A DNA stretch of 64,000 nucleotides from Streptomyces litmocidini (GTDB taxonomy: Bacteria > Actinomycetota > Actinomycetes > Streptomycetales > Streptomycetaceae), in contig NZ_BMTQ01000007.1 of NCBI RefSeq assembly GCF_014649755.1, positions 1-64,000 on the forward strand, read 5' to 3'. The notes beneath the pieces are model-generated. The model ran no database searches and had not been told where the DNA came from. It was given only the letters and a program-made list of their open reading frames with translations. Of this stretch, positions 22,165 to 29,857 are shown in pieces (positions within the stretch are counted from its first letter, which is position 1; every line of letters starts with the position of its first letter). The position numbers and the translations under genes were made by a program.

Positions 22165-23394
22165 TCAGCCGGTCGTTCCTCCGCCGCCGGTCGTGCCCCG
22201 GGGGCCGGTCGAGGCTTCGAGGTGGCGCAGGGCCCACCAGATCAGCATCGTGTCCTCGGTCCGGCCAGGGTCGAGTCCGGTGGCCCGGGTGAAGGCGCGC
22301 AGGCGGTACCGGAGCGTGTTCGGGTGGACGTACAGGGCGGTCGCGGCCGCTTCGGCGTTCGCCTCGGCCGTGAGGTAGGCGTCCAGGCTGCGGACGAGCG
22401 TCGCGCGGCGGTTTCCGCTCGTGTGGCCGAAGCAGCGGTCCACCAGCTCCTCGCCGGTGGCCGGCAGGGCGAGCACGGCGGCGTGCAGCGGGAGTTCGCC
22501 GTCGGTGACGGGGCGGCGGAGCCCGAAGGCGGCGGCGAGCTCTCCGGCCCTGCGTGCCTGGCGGTAGGACTCGTGCGCGCGGGACAGGGGCAGGGCGCGG
22601 CCGAGGCCGACCGGGACGGCCGGGGAGCCGATCCTGCCGGGCTCGACCAGCCCGGCGACACGCCCCGCCGCGAGCTCGGCCGGCCCGGCGGCACGCCCCG
22701 CCCCGGGCTCGGCCGGCCCGGCGGCACGCCCCGCCGCGGGTTCGACGAGCCGCGCCGCGACGTGCTCGCCCAGCGTCGCTCCGACGGCTGCCGCGTCGTG
22801 CCCCGGGACGACGGCCGCGTGGAAGGCGAGGTACTCCTTGCCCGGGTCCAGGCCGAGCAGCCGGACGGCCGTCGGCAGCCCGTCCGGCGGGAGTTGCCCG
22901 CTCAGCAACCGGCCGAGCAGCAGGGCTCGCCGTTCCTCTCCGTCCCGCAGCCGCTCCGTCCCGCGCCGCCGGTGGCCGTCGACCACGGCTGCCGACACGT
23001 GGTCGCAGCAGAGCCAGAAGTCCCGGGTCAGCGCGAGGGCGGCGGCGGACCCGTACGGACCGGCCGCCGCGTACAGCGCGTCGAAGGCGTGGCGGGAGGT
23101 GAGGCGGAAGGCTTCGAGGAGCGGTTCGAGGGGGACGCCCTGGTCGGCCCGGCGGGCGCCGAAGTCCGTGAACTCCGCGCGTTCCCGGTCCGAGGGCGCG
23201 CGGCCCTCCGCGAGCGCGGCGAGCGCCGTCCCCATGACGGCGAGGAGTTCCCCGACCGTCTCCTCCTCGTCCAGGCCCCGGTACGCGGGCAGCTCGCCGG
23301 CGGTGGCGGCCGCGGCCGCGGCGACCCGGTCGAGCCGCAGCCCGGCCAGGAGCTCGGCCCGCGCGGCCCGGTGGTCCCTGTCCATGGGGGCCAT
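22165..23394 (-). CDS. PucR-family helix-turn-helix regulator (CdaR-like)
   Basis: A 409-residue regulator. The N-terminal part is helical and Ala-rich, a GGDEF-like middle region follows, and the C-terminal PucR HTH reads ANAEAAATALYVHPNTLRYRLRAF with the usual 'A-x-x-L-x-V-H-x-N-T-L-R-Y-R' core. A 33-bp tandem repeat at 22642-22740 inserts three copies of an 11-residue unit (AAGRAAGPAEP-type) into the linker. Start is ATG 23394 or 23385. The target is unknown; it is followed downstream by the FMN oxidase on the same strand after 158 bases, which is a plausible target. Confidence 0.85.
   Translation of the reverse strand: MAPMDRDHRAARAELLAGLRLDRVAAAAAATAGELPAYRGLDEEETVGELLAVMGTALAALAEGRAPSDRERAEFTDFGARRADQGVPLEPLLEAFRLTSRHAFDALYAAAGPYGSAAALALTRDFWLCCDHVSAAVVDGHRRRGTERLRDGEERRALLLGRLLSGQLPPDGLPTAVRLLGLDPGKEYLAFHAAVVPGHDAAAVGATLGEHVAARLVEPAAGRAAGPAEPGAGRAAGPAELAAGRVAGLVEPGRIGSPAVPVGLGRALPLSRAHESYRQARRAGELAAAFGLRRPVTDGELPLHAAVLALPATGEELVDRCFGHTSGNRRATLVRSLDAYLTAEANAEAAATALYVHPNTLRYRLRAFTRATGLDPGRTEDTMLIWWALRHLEASTGPRGTTGGGGTTG
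22642..22740. repeat. 33-bp tandem repeat, 3 copies, in the PucR gene
   Basis: Three copies of a 33-bp unit. Copies 2 and 3 differ at one base; copy 1 is more diverged. Each codes for 11 residues of an AAGRAAGPAEP-type sequence, so changes in copy number keep the frame. It lies in the linker between the central and HTH domains. Confidence 0.93.
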
Positions 23395-23462
23395 TCTCGC
23401 CAGCCCGGGCGGTCGGGCGGAACAGGGGTGCGGTGTGCGCCCGCTGCCGTGATCATGGGGGA

Positions 23463-24233
23463 ATGACACGCGCCTTCGAAGATCTCGTCGCGGAAGCCTC
23501 CGCGGCCTCGGTCGACGGCTGGGACTTCTCCTGGCTCGACGGGCGGGCGAGCGAGGAGCGGCCCTCCTGGGGCTATCAGCGGCTCCTGGGCGAGCGGCTG
23601 GCGGCCGTCTCGGCCGCGCTCGACGTCCAGACGGGCGGTGGTGAGGTCCTGGGCGGGGTCCCGGTGCTGCCCCCGACGATGGCGGCGACCGAGTCGTGGC
23701 CGCCGAACGTCGCGCGGGCCACCGCGCGGCTCCATCCCCGGGGGGCGGTGGTCGTCGCCGATCCCGACGAGCCGCCGCTGCCGTTCGGCGACGCCGCCTT
23801 CGACCTCGTCACCAGTCGGCACCCGGCCACCGTGTGGTGGACGGAGATCGCGCGCGTCCTGCGGCCGGGCGGCGCCTACTTCGCCCAGCACGTGGGCCCG
23901 GCCAGCGTGTGGGAGCTGGTCGAGTGGTTCCTCGGGCCGCAGCCCGAGGCGGCCCGCCGCCGTCATCCCGACGACGAGGCGGCCGGGGCACGCGCCGCCG
24001 GGCTGGAGGTCGTGGACGTGCGCTCGGAGCGGCTGCGCATGGAGTTCCACGACGTCGGCGCCGTCGTCTGGTTCCTGCGGAAGGTCATCTGGATCGTGCC
24101 GGGGTTCACGGTGGAGGACCAGCTGCCCCGGTTGCGCGAGCTCGACGCGCGGATCCGCGCGGAGGGGCCGTTCGTGGCGCACTCCGCGCGGACCCTGATC
24201 GAGGCGAGGAAGCCCTCCGCCCCGGCCGCGTGA
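23463..24233 (+). CDS. SAM-dependent methyltransferase
   Basis: A 256-residue class-I methyltransferase-like protein. The core has LPFGDAAFDLVTSRHPATVWWTEIARVLRPGGAYFAQHVG, represented by DAAFDLVTSRH (motif II/III) and RVLRPGGAYF (post-motif). The glycine-rich SAM loop is degenerate (VQTGGGEVLGG, near residue 60). The N-terminal EEASAASVDGWDFSWLDGR-type opening is common to a Streptomyces group of unknown substrate. ATG 23463 is preceded by GGGGG; it diverges from the PucR gene across about 70 bases. Confidence 0.83.
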   Translation: MTRAFEDLVAEASAASVDGWDFSWLDGRASEERPSWGYQRLLGERLAAVSAALDVQTGGGEVLGGVPVLPPTMAATESWPPNVARATARLHPRGAVVVADPDEPPLPFGDAAFDLVTSRHPATVWWTEIARVLRPGGAYFAQHVGPASVWELVEWFLGPQPEAARRRHPDDEAAGARAAGLEVVDVRSERLRMEFHDVGAVVWFLRKVIWIVPGFTVEDQLPRLRELDARIRAEGPFVAHSARTLIEARKPSAPAA

Positions 24234-24296
24234 GCCCGTCGGCGCAGGCCCGTCAGCCCTCCGCCCCGGCCGCGCAGGCCCGTCGGCCCGCCGCGG

Positions 24297-24445
24297 GGTC
24301 CAGTCGCCGAGCGAGTGCGCGGTGTCCTGGACGGCGGCCCCGGCGGCCGTCGGCCGCGGCCGTTCGGTGCCGGGCCGGCCGGCGCCGGGGCCGCTGTTCC
24401 GGTAGTGGGCGAAGCGGTCGGCCCTCCAGGAGAAGCCGCCCCTGT
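24297..24445 (-). pseudogene. C-terminal pectinase relic
   Basis: The minus strand reads FSWRADRFAHYRNSGPGAG and then HSLGDWTP. The 'RF-x-x-YRN-x-GPGA' phrase is a C-terminal signature of pectinesterases and related pectinolytic enzymes. There is no start codon and no catalytic part, so it is a leftover fragment. It follows a pectate-lyase N-terminal fragment on the same strand, so a large internal deletion is likely. Confidence 0.5.
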
Positions 24446-24449
24446 CCCT

Positions 24450-24803
24450 TCACGGCGCGGCCTTGACGGTGGCGCCGGGCACGCTGTCGCGGATGGCGTA
24501 CGGCTCCGGGGCCGTGGCGTGCTTCTCGAGGTCGGCGAGGTTCCGTACGGTCGCGGTCGCGCCGTCGCGTCCGCCGTACGTGCCCTTCTGGCCGAGGGCG
24601 TCGACCGACGCGAAGCCGTCGGCGGCCTCGCGCGCTCCCGCGGGCGCGGTCGTGGCGCCGGCCCGGGGCCGGGCGTCCGCGCCGAACAGGCCGAAGGCCG
24701 TCCCGTGGGCCGGGGCCCCGGCCGCCGCGAGAGCGGCCGGGAGGCCGATCGTCAGGGGCTTTCCGCGCCTGCGGTGCCTCGCCTTGCTGCGGGTCCGTCC
24801 CAC
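24450..24803 (-). pseudogene. Truncated pectate lyase, N-terminal part
   Basis: A 117-residue open frame with a basic start, a short hydrophobic signal-like segment (LTIGLPAALAAAGAPAHG), and then GFASVDALGQKGTYGGRDGATATVRNLADLEKHA followed by PEPYAIRDSV; the 'DGFASV-x-ALGQ-x-GTYGG' phrase opens the mature part of Streptomyces pectate lyases (PL1). The catalytic parallel beta-helix is absent and a stop follows. A relic of a secreted plant-cell-wall enzyme, with the C-terminal relic just downstream. Confidence 0.65.
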
Positions 24804-24903
24804 GTCGTGCTTCCTTCCGTACGCGGGGGCGTGCCGCCCGCGCCGGGACGGGCGGGCACCCCGTGGTCGCCGCCGGTCCCGGGAAGGTTGCCGCCGTGCG
24901 CCT

Positions 24904-26967
24904 CTATCCGGTCCGTCCGGGTGCGATGACCACGATCCGGTCGTCCGGGTTCCAGTACCGGACGTGCGCTTTGGGCGGGTTGACGCGCAGGCCGTGGCCG
25001 GGGGCGGTCGTGGAGCGGTAGCCGATGGCGCAGACGCCCTGGCGGGCGGCCGATTCGGCGACGGTGGCGAAGGACGTGGCGCGTCCGGTGCGGACGTAGT
25101 GGGCCGCGGGGCGGAGGTGGAGGGTGTTGCCGTCCGGGGCGAGGAGTTCCTCGAACACGGCGGCGAGAGGGGGGTTCTGGGAGATCTGGGTCATCAGGAG
25201 TCCGATGAGCCTGCCGCTGACGACGAAGTCGGCGCCGGGGAGCCGGGGCGCGATGAGCCGGTTGCGGTCGTCGGTCATCTCGGTGACGACGGGGAGGGGC
25301 CGTCCGCTCGCCCGACGCCCGGCCCGCAGGTGGAGGAGGGTGACGAGCGTCCGGTCGTCCGGGTCGGCGTGGCCGGGCCGGTGGTCGGGACCGAGCACGA
25401 TCACCGCGTCGTACCGGTCGAGGTCCGGCGCCTCCGTGGTCCCGCCCAGCGTGGGGTCGCCGGGCCGGTGGAGCACCGTCATGCGCCCGCCGACGGCTTC
25501 GGTGACGGTCCGGATGCCGGTGAGGGTGTCGGTGCGCGGTTCGGCCACGACGTCGAGGGACGAGCCGGCCGGGGTACGGCTCGCGAGCCGGGTGGCGATC
25601 CGGGGCGCCCGGCGGTTCCACCCGAGGAGGAGGACGCGCCGGGGGTGCCGTGGGGCCTCCGGCGGAGCCTGGGCGAGCGCGGTCGGGTCGTAGGGCACGG
25701 GGGTGACCGAGAGGCGGGTCGTGTGCTCGTCCTCGGCGATCACGAGGAGGGCGTCGTCGGCGAGCAGCGGGGTGGAGCGGGGCGGGTTGAGCGCGACGGT
25801 GCCGTCGCCGTGGACGATGCCGACGGCGGTCGACACCGGACAGGCGCGGGCGGCCTCGTCGAAGGTGCGGCCGGACAGCGCCGGTTCCCGGAGGGTGTGG
25901 AACTCGTGTCCGGCGAAGTCGAGGAGTTCCTGGTGGACGAGGGAGAGGCCGGGCTGTCGTACGCAGTCGACGAGGAGGCGTGCCGCGATGTCGTCCATGT
26001 CGAGGACGGTGGCGCCGGGCCCCGCGGCCAGGCGGGCGGCGCCGAGGTGGCGGTCGTCGCGCACGGCGGCGACGACGCGTACGGGGTCCGTCTCCCCCAC
26101 GGCCGCCGAGAGGGACAGCAGGGTCTTGACGACCTCGGCGTCGTCCCGGGGGTCGTCGCGGGGCAGGACGAGGACGCAGTCCGCGGTCGCCGGGCTCACG
26201 CGCGCGAGGGCGGCGGGGTCGGTGGGCCGGCCGGTGCGGCAGAGGATCCTGGTGCGGCCCGTGGCGCCGACGGAGGCGCGGAGGTCCTCCTCCATGGCGG
26301 GTTTGTCGCGGTCGGCGAGGACCGCGACGATCCGGCGGCGCCGGCCGGTGCGGGCGGCGACGAGTTCGGAGAGGACGGTGGGGACCTGTTCGGACCAGCC
26401 GAGCACCACGGTGTGTCCGCTCTCCAGGATCCTGGCGTGGCCTCGGTTGAGGGCGATGAGGTGGTCGGTGAGGCCGGTGGTGATGAGGCTGACCAGGGTG
26501 GAGACGTAGATGAGCGCGATGAGGGCGAGGAGCACGGACAGGGCGACGCGCAGCGGGGGGCCGACCTCGCCGCCGAGGCGCATGGTCTGTCCGGTGTTGC
26601 GCCACACCGCGGCGATCCTGGAGCCGAGGGAGGCGGGGGTGTGCCGGTCGGTCCAGACGAGGACGGTGCTGATGGGGACGACGAGGGCGAGGCAGACGAG
26701 GGCCAGCCAGCCGCAGAGCACGGCGGTGCCACGGGTGAGGACGGTGTCGAACCGGTAGCGGAGGCGTTCTCCGGTGGAGGGGCCGCGGTGGGCGGACCGC
26801 GTCCGGCCGTCGGAGCGGCTTCGGGAGGCGGACCGGGTCCGGGAGGCCGGCCGGATCCGGTCCGCGGGTCGGCCGTCGGCGGTCCGGCGGTCCTCGGCCC
26901 GGCCGGGGCCGGCTCCCCGTGCGGCGCCCCGCTGCCGGGGTACGACCTTTTTGTCTTCTTTTCGCAC
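24904..26967 (-). CDS. CASTOR/POLLUX-related ion-channel-like protein with NAD-binding domains
   Basis: A 687-residue protein. A charged Arg/Ser-rich cytoplasmic N-terminus (about residues 1-70) is followed by two transmembrane segments (GTAVLCGWLALVCLALVVPI and ALSVLLALIALIYVSTLVSL) and two tandem TrkA-N/RCK-like dinucleotide-binding regions (ESGHTVVLGWSEQVPTVLSEL near 190; RRVLLLGWNRRAPRIATRL near 430). This matches the CASTOR/POLLUX/Sym8 group, known in plants for nuclear calcium and potassium signalling and found in actinobacteria with unknown function. The potassium-filter TVGYG is not seen. GTG 26967 is tentative, since no good ribosome site precedes it. Confidence 0.85.
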   Translation of the reverse strand: MRKEDKKVVPRQRGAARGAGPGRAEDRRTADGRPADRIRPASRTRSASRSRSDGRTRSAHRGPSTGERLRYRFDTVLTRGTAVLCGWLALVCLALVVPISTVLVWTDRHTPASLGSRIAAVWRNTGQTMRLGGEVGPPLRVALSVLLALIALIYVSTLVSLITTGLTDHLIALNRGHARILESGHTVVLGWSEQVPTVLSELVAARTGRRRRIVAVLADRDKPAMEEDLRASVGATGRTRILCRTGRPTDPAALARVSPATADCVLVLPRDDPRDDAEVVKTLLSLSAAVGETDPVRVVAAVRDDRHLGAARLAAGPGATVLDMDDIAARLLVDCVRQPGLSLVHQELLDFAGHEFHTLREPALSGRTFDEAARACPVSTAVGIVHGDGTVALNPPRSTPLLADDALLVIAEDEHTTRLSVTPVPYDPTALAQAPPEAPRHPRRVLLLGWNRRAPRIATRLASRTPAGSSLDVVAEPRTDTLTGIRTVTEAVGGRMTVLHRPGDPTLGGTTEAPDLDRYDAVIVLGPDHRPGHADPDDRTLVTLLHLRAGRRASGRPLPVVTEMTDDRNRLIAPRLPGADFVVSGRLIGLLMTQISQNPPLAAVFEELLAPDGNTLHLRPAAHYVRTGRATSFATVAESAARQGVCAIGYRSTTAPGHGLRVNPPKAHVRYWNPDDRIVVIAPGRTG

Positions 26968-26978
26968 GTCAGCAGGGT

Positions 26979-27006
26979 GCCGCCCCGCCGAGGGCGGCGG
27001 GGCGGC
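26979..27006 (-). terminator. Hairpin terminator after the NLP gene
   Basis: GCCGCCCCGCC and its complement make an 11-bp stem with a 6-base loop. It lies 58 bases past the NLP stop and 11 bases upstream of the channel start, separating the two minus-strand genes. Confidence 0.65.
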
Positions 27007-27064
27007 ATCGGGGCATGTTCATCCCTTCGTGATCGGTCCGCGCCGCACGGGTGGGACGGGCCGG

Positions 27065-27832
27065 TCAGGCGTACGGATCGAAGGGGATGCCGGCCGGCTT
27101 CGCCTTGGCGAGGTGGGAGGCGAGGTTCCCGTCCTTGAGGCCGAAGACCGCGCTGCCGAAGTCGGCCTGGACGAGCTTCTCGCGGATGCCCGCGGGGTAG
27201 CCGTTCCAGCCGACCAGGCCGGGGAACTGCCAGGTGTGCTGGTGGTTCTCGGGCGGTTCGTCGTTGGAGTTCGCCGGGCGGAAGCAGTGGGTGCCGATGC
27301 CGTCCTTGTGGTAGACGACCTTCGGGTGGGTGCCGTCCCAGCGGATCCGGTCGCGGCCGTAGACGTCGAAGTCGCCGTGGGCGGAGGTGGAGACGTACTG
27401 GGCCTGGTCGTTCTGCACCCAGACCACGACGTGCTCCCAGTCGTGGCGGTGTCCGCCGAGGCTGGTGCCGGGCAGCGCCTGGTCCTTCTCGAAGTAGAGG
27501 CCGTAGATGATCGCGCACCAGCCGTTGTTGCACTTCGCGCGCGCGTACCCGTTGGTGTTGGTGAGGTCGGACGCGTCACGGCACTGGCCGTCGAGGGCGC
27601 CGGAGGGGTTGAGGCCGCCGTTGAGCGTCCCGTCGGGGCCGATGGCCGGGGTGGGGTAGCAGCCGTCGGTGTCGTAGTCGTAGGCCGGCTGGAAGGTCTG
27701 TTCCAGGGCGTCGGCGTCGGCGGGCAGGGCGGTGGGCGGGGCGGCGAGCGCGCTGCCCGGCAGGGCGATGATCAGCGCGAGGGCGCCGGCGAGGGCGAGC
27801 GCGCCCCTGGTGGCGTAGGCCTGTGTCTTCAA
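27065..27832 (-). CDS. Secreted necrosis-inducing NLP-family protein (NPP1)
   Basis: A 255-residue secreted protein of the necrosis- and ethylene-inducing peptide 1-like family. A Sec signal peptide (TRGALALAGALALIIALPGSALA) is followed by a mature protein with GHRHDWEH at residues 127-134, the family's heptapeptide that binds the divalent metal needed for toxicity. Cysteines near CYPTPA, CRDAS, CNNGWC and the YxxYFEKD strand match as well. In plant pathogens NLPs lyse dicot membranes through sphingolipids. The TTG start at 27832 has AGGGGG upstream and puts the signal at the N-terminus; ATG 27871 is an alternative. Adjacent pectinase relics fit a plant-associated history. Confidence 0.9.
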   Translation of the reverse strand: MKTQAYATRGALALAGALALIIALPGSALAAPPTALPADADALEQTFQPAYDYDTDGCYPTPAIGPDGTLNGGLNPSGALDGQCRDASDLTNTNGYARAKCNNGWCAIIYGLYFEKDQALPGTSLGGHRHDWEHVVVWVQNDQAQYVSTSAHGDFDVYGRDRIRWDGTHPKVVYHKDGIGTHCFRPANSNDEPPENHQHTWQFPGLVGWNGYPAGIREKLVQADFGSAVFGLKDGNLASHLAKAKPAGIPFDPYA

Positions 27833-28009
27833 CTGCGTCCCCCTGGGTCGGTGGGCAGGAACCGACCGCATCTTGGCATGGACACTCCACGGGGGCGAGG
27901 GTGCCGGAACCCTCGGGCAAGCCTTCACCGGCCGGCCGCCCCGGGTTCACCCCCGGGTCCCGCCTCCCGGATCACGCCGGGCCCTCGGGGCCCGTTCCAC
28001 GGACAGGCC

Positions 28010-28576
28010 CTACCGCAGCGCGGCCGCCACCAGTCGGCGGACCTCCTCGGCGGGGACGGTCCCCCCGTTGACCAGGCGGTCGAAGACCAGGCCGTCCACG
28101 CAGGTGAGCAGGGTGACCGTGCGCTCGCGGGCGTCTTCGAGACCCCGGCCCGCGAGGAACTCCTCGACGGAACGCCGGGCCGCGTTGTCGCGCGGGACGA
28201 GGATCTCCCGCAACTCGGGGTGGTGCACGCCCTCCAGGGCGCACGCGTAACGCGCGAGGGAACGGCGGCGGCCTTCCCCGGCGAGCCGGAGCGCGGCGAA
28301 CGCCGTGAGTCCGGCGACGAGTTCCTCGGCGTCGCGGGGCGCTCCGGCCCGCCGGCCCGCCTCCTGGATCTCGGCCTGGTCGCGCTCGACGAGGCGGCTC
28401 ACGAGCGCGGTCAGGAGCGACTGCCGGGTGCGGTGGTAGGCGGAGGTCGTACCGGGCGGCAGGCCCGCGGCCCGGTCGACCGCGCGGTGGGTGAGCCCGC
28501 GCATGCCGTGTTCGGCGAGGACGTCGATGGCGGTGTCGGCGAGGAGGGCGCGTCGGGCGGCGGCGGAGGCGGGCAT
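28010..28576 (-). CDS. TetR-family transcriptional repressor
   Basis: A 188-residue TetR regulator. HTH: LADTAIDVLAEHGMRGLTHRAVDRAAGLPPGTTSAYHRTRQSLL, given by its ends (LADTAIDVLAEHG ... TTSAYHRTRQSLL). The C-terminal ligand domain is short. Divergent from the flavin monooxygenase across a 78-base region containing two palindromes of the same core (28585-28598 and 28611-28636), almost certainly its operators. It likely represses both genes until an inducer binds. Confidence 0.9.
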   Translation of the reverse strand: MPASAAARRALLADTAIDVLAEHGMRGLTHRAVDRAAGLPPGTTSAYHRTRQSLLTALVSRLVERDQAEIQEAGRRAGAPRDAEELVAGLTAFAALRLAGEGRRRSLARYACALEGVHHPELREILVPRDNAARRSVEEFLAGRGLEDARERTVTLLTCVDGLVFDRLVNGGTVPAEEVRRLVAAALR

Positions 28577-28584
28577 CCCCCCTT

Positions 28585-28598
28585 TCTACACCTGTAGA
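28585..28598. promoter_or_regulatory. TetR operator 1
   Basis: TCTACACCTGTAGA: 6-bp arms TCTACA/TGTAGA around a CC centre. It lies 9 bases from the TetR start, so binding would block that gene. Confidence 0.8.
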
Positions 28599-28610
28599 GG
28601 GGAGGAGTAC

Positions 28611-28636
28611 GGTTCTTCTACAGGTGTAGAAGAACC
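28611..28636. promoter_or_regulatory. TetR operator 2 (long palindrome)
   Basis: Perfect 12-bp arms GGTTCTTCTACA and TGTAGAAGAACC around a GG centre. The inner TCTACA/TGTAGA core equals operator 1. It lies 18 bases before the monooxygenase ATG. Centre-to-centre spacing from operator 1 is about 32 bases, or three helical turns. Confidence 0.85.
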
Positions 28637-28654
28637 GTGGAAGGGACATCCGGC

Positions 28655-29824
28655 ATGGACGGCGGCAACGCGGTGGTGGTCGGCGGCGGAATCGGCGGCC
28701 TCGCGGCGGCGATCGGGCTGCGACGGATCGGCTGGGAGGTGACCGTCCTCGAACGCGCCACCGCCCTCGGGGACGCCGGCGCGGGCATCTCCCTCCACGC
28801 CAACGGCATCCGCGCCCTGGACGCGCTCGGGGTCGGCGCGGGGGTGCGCGAGGCCGCCCGGCCCCAGTACACCGGCGGCACCCGCGTCCCGGGCGGCGGC
28901 TGGCTGTCCCGGATGGACGGGGCCGCCCTGGAGCGGGCGCTCGGCACGCCGATCGTCGGGATCCCGCGCTCCGTCCTGCACCGGCTGCTGCGCGAGGCGC
29001 TCCCCGTCGAGCGCCTGGCCGTGGGGGCGGAGGCGACCGCCCTGGACCTGACCGCCCCCGACCGGGTGGGAGTGGTGACCGGGGAAGGGGTGCGGGAGGC
29101 GGATCTGGTGGTGGCCGCCGACGGGGTGAACAGCGCGCTGCGCCGGCTGCTGTTCCCCGGCCACCCGGGACCCGCGTACAGCGGGTCCACCGTCCTGCGC
29201 GCCCTCACCGAGGCCCCCGTACCACTGGCGACCGACTTCGAGCTGACCTGGGGCCGGGGCGCCGAGTTCGGGCACATCGCCTTCTCCGACGGGCGGGCCG
29301 AGTGGCACGCCGTGCTCAACTCCCCGCCGGGAGTGCGCCATCCGGACCCCCTGGCCGTCCTGCGCCACCGGTTCCGGGACTGGCACGAGCCGATCCCGGC
29401 CCTGCTCGCGGCGACCCGCCCCGAGGCCGTGCTGCACCACGACGTCCACGAACTGGCCACCCCCCTGCCGTCCTTCGCCGTCGGCCGGGTCGCCCTGCTC
29501 GGCGACGCCGCCCACGCCATGACCCCGAACCTCGGGCAGGGCGCCTGCCAGGCGCTGGAGGACGCGGTGTCACTGGCCGCCGCGCTCGCCACCGCGCCGG
29601 ACGTCGGCGCGGCGCTCGCCCGGTACGACGCCGAGCGGCGTCCGCGCAGCCAGTCCGTCGCCCGGGCCGCCCGGCAGGCGGGCCGGATGGGCCAGCGGCT
29701 CTCGCATCCGGTCGCCGTCCGCGTGCGCAACACGGCCCTGCGGGCGGCACCGAACGGGGCGACCCTGCGCGCGATCCTGCGGCACGCCGACTGGACGCCG
29801 CCGGCCCTCCCCGCAAAGAAGTAG
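28655..29824 (+). CDS. FAD-dependent monooxygenase (class A)
   Basis: A 389-residue PHBH-fold monooxygenase: N-terminal VVVGGGIGGLAAAIGL, mid-region LVVAADGVNSALRRLL (DG motif), and GRVALLGDAAHAMTPNLGQGACQALEDAVSLA (given by LLGDAAHAMTPNLGQGACQ; GD motif). ATG 28655 has AAGGGA 8 bases upstream. It is controlled, by inference, by the divergent TetR through two strong palindromes. A small-molecule detoxification or tailoring role is likely. A macrolide glycosyltransferase follows on the same strand after 33 bases, separated by another palindrome. Confidence 0.88.
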   Translation: MDGGNAVVVGGGIGGLAAAIGLRRIGWEVTVLERATALGDAGAGISLHANGIRALDALGVGAGVREAARPQYTGGTRVPGGGWLSRMDGAALERALGTPIVGIPRSVLHRLLREALPVERLAVGAEATALDLTAPDRVGVVTGEGVREADLVVAADGVNSALRRLLFPGHPGPAYSGSTVLRALTEAPVPLATDFELTWGRGAEFGHIAFSDGRAEWHAVLNSPPGVRHPDPLAVLRHRFRDWHEPIPALLAATRPEAVLHHDVHELATPLPSFAVGRVALLGDAAHAMTPNLGQGACQALEDAVSLAAALATAPDVGAALARYDAERRPRSQSVARAARQAGRMGQRLSHPVAVRVRNTALRAAPNGATLRAILRHADWTPPALPAKK

Positions 29825-29840
29825 ACGAGACGTATCGTCT
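29823..29840 (+). promoter_or_regulatory. 18-bp quasi-palindrome upstream of the glycosyltransferase
   Basis: AGACGAGACGTATCGTCT pairs at 16 of 18 positions. It overlaps the monooxygenase stop codon and ends 18 bases before the glycosyltransferase ATG. The shape (two ACGNNACGT-like halves) resembles TetR-type operators. It differs from the TCTACA palindromes, so a second regulator is implied. Confidence 0.6.
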
Positions 29841-29857
29841 TCCCTAGGGTGGTGGCC

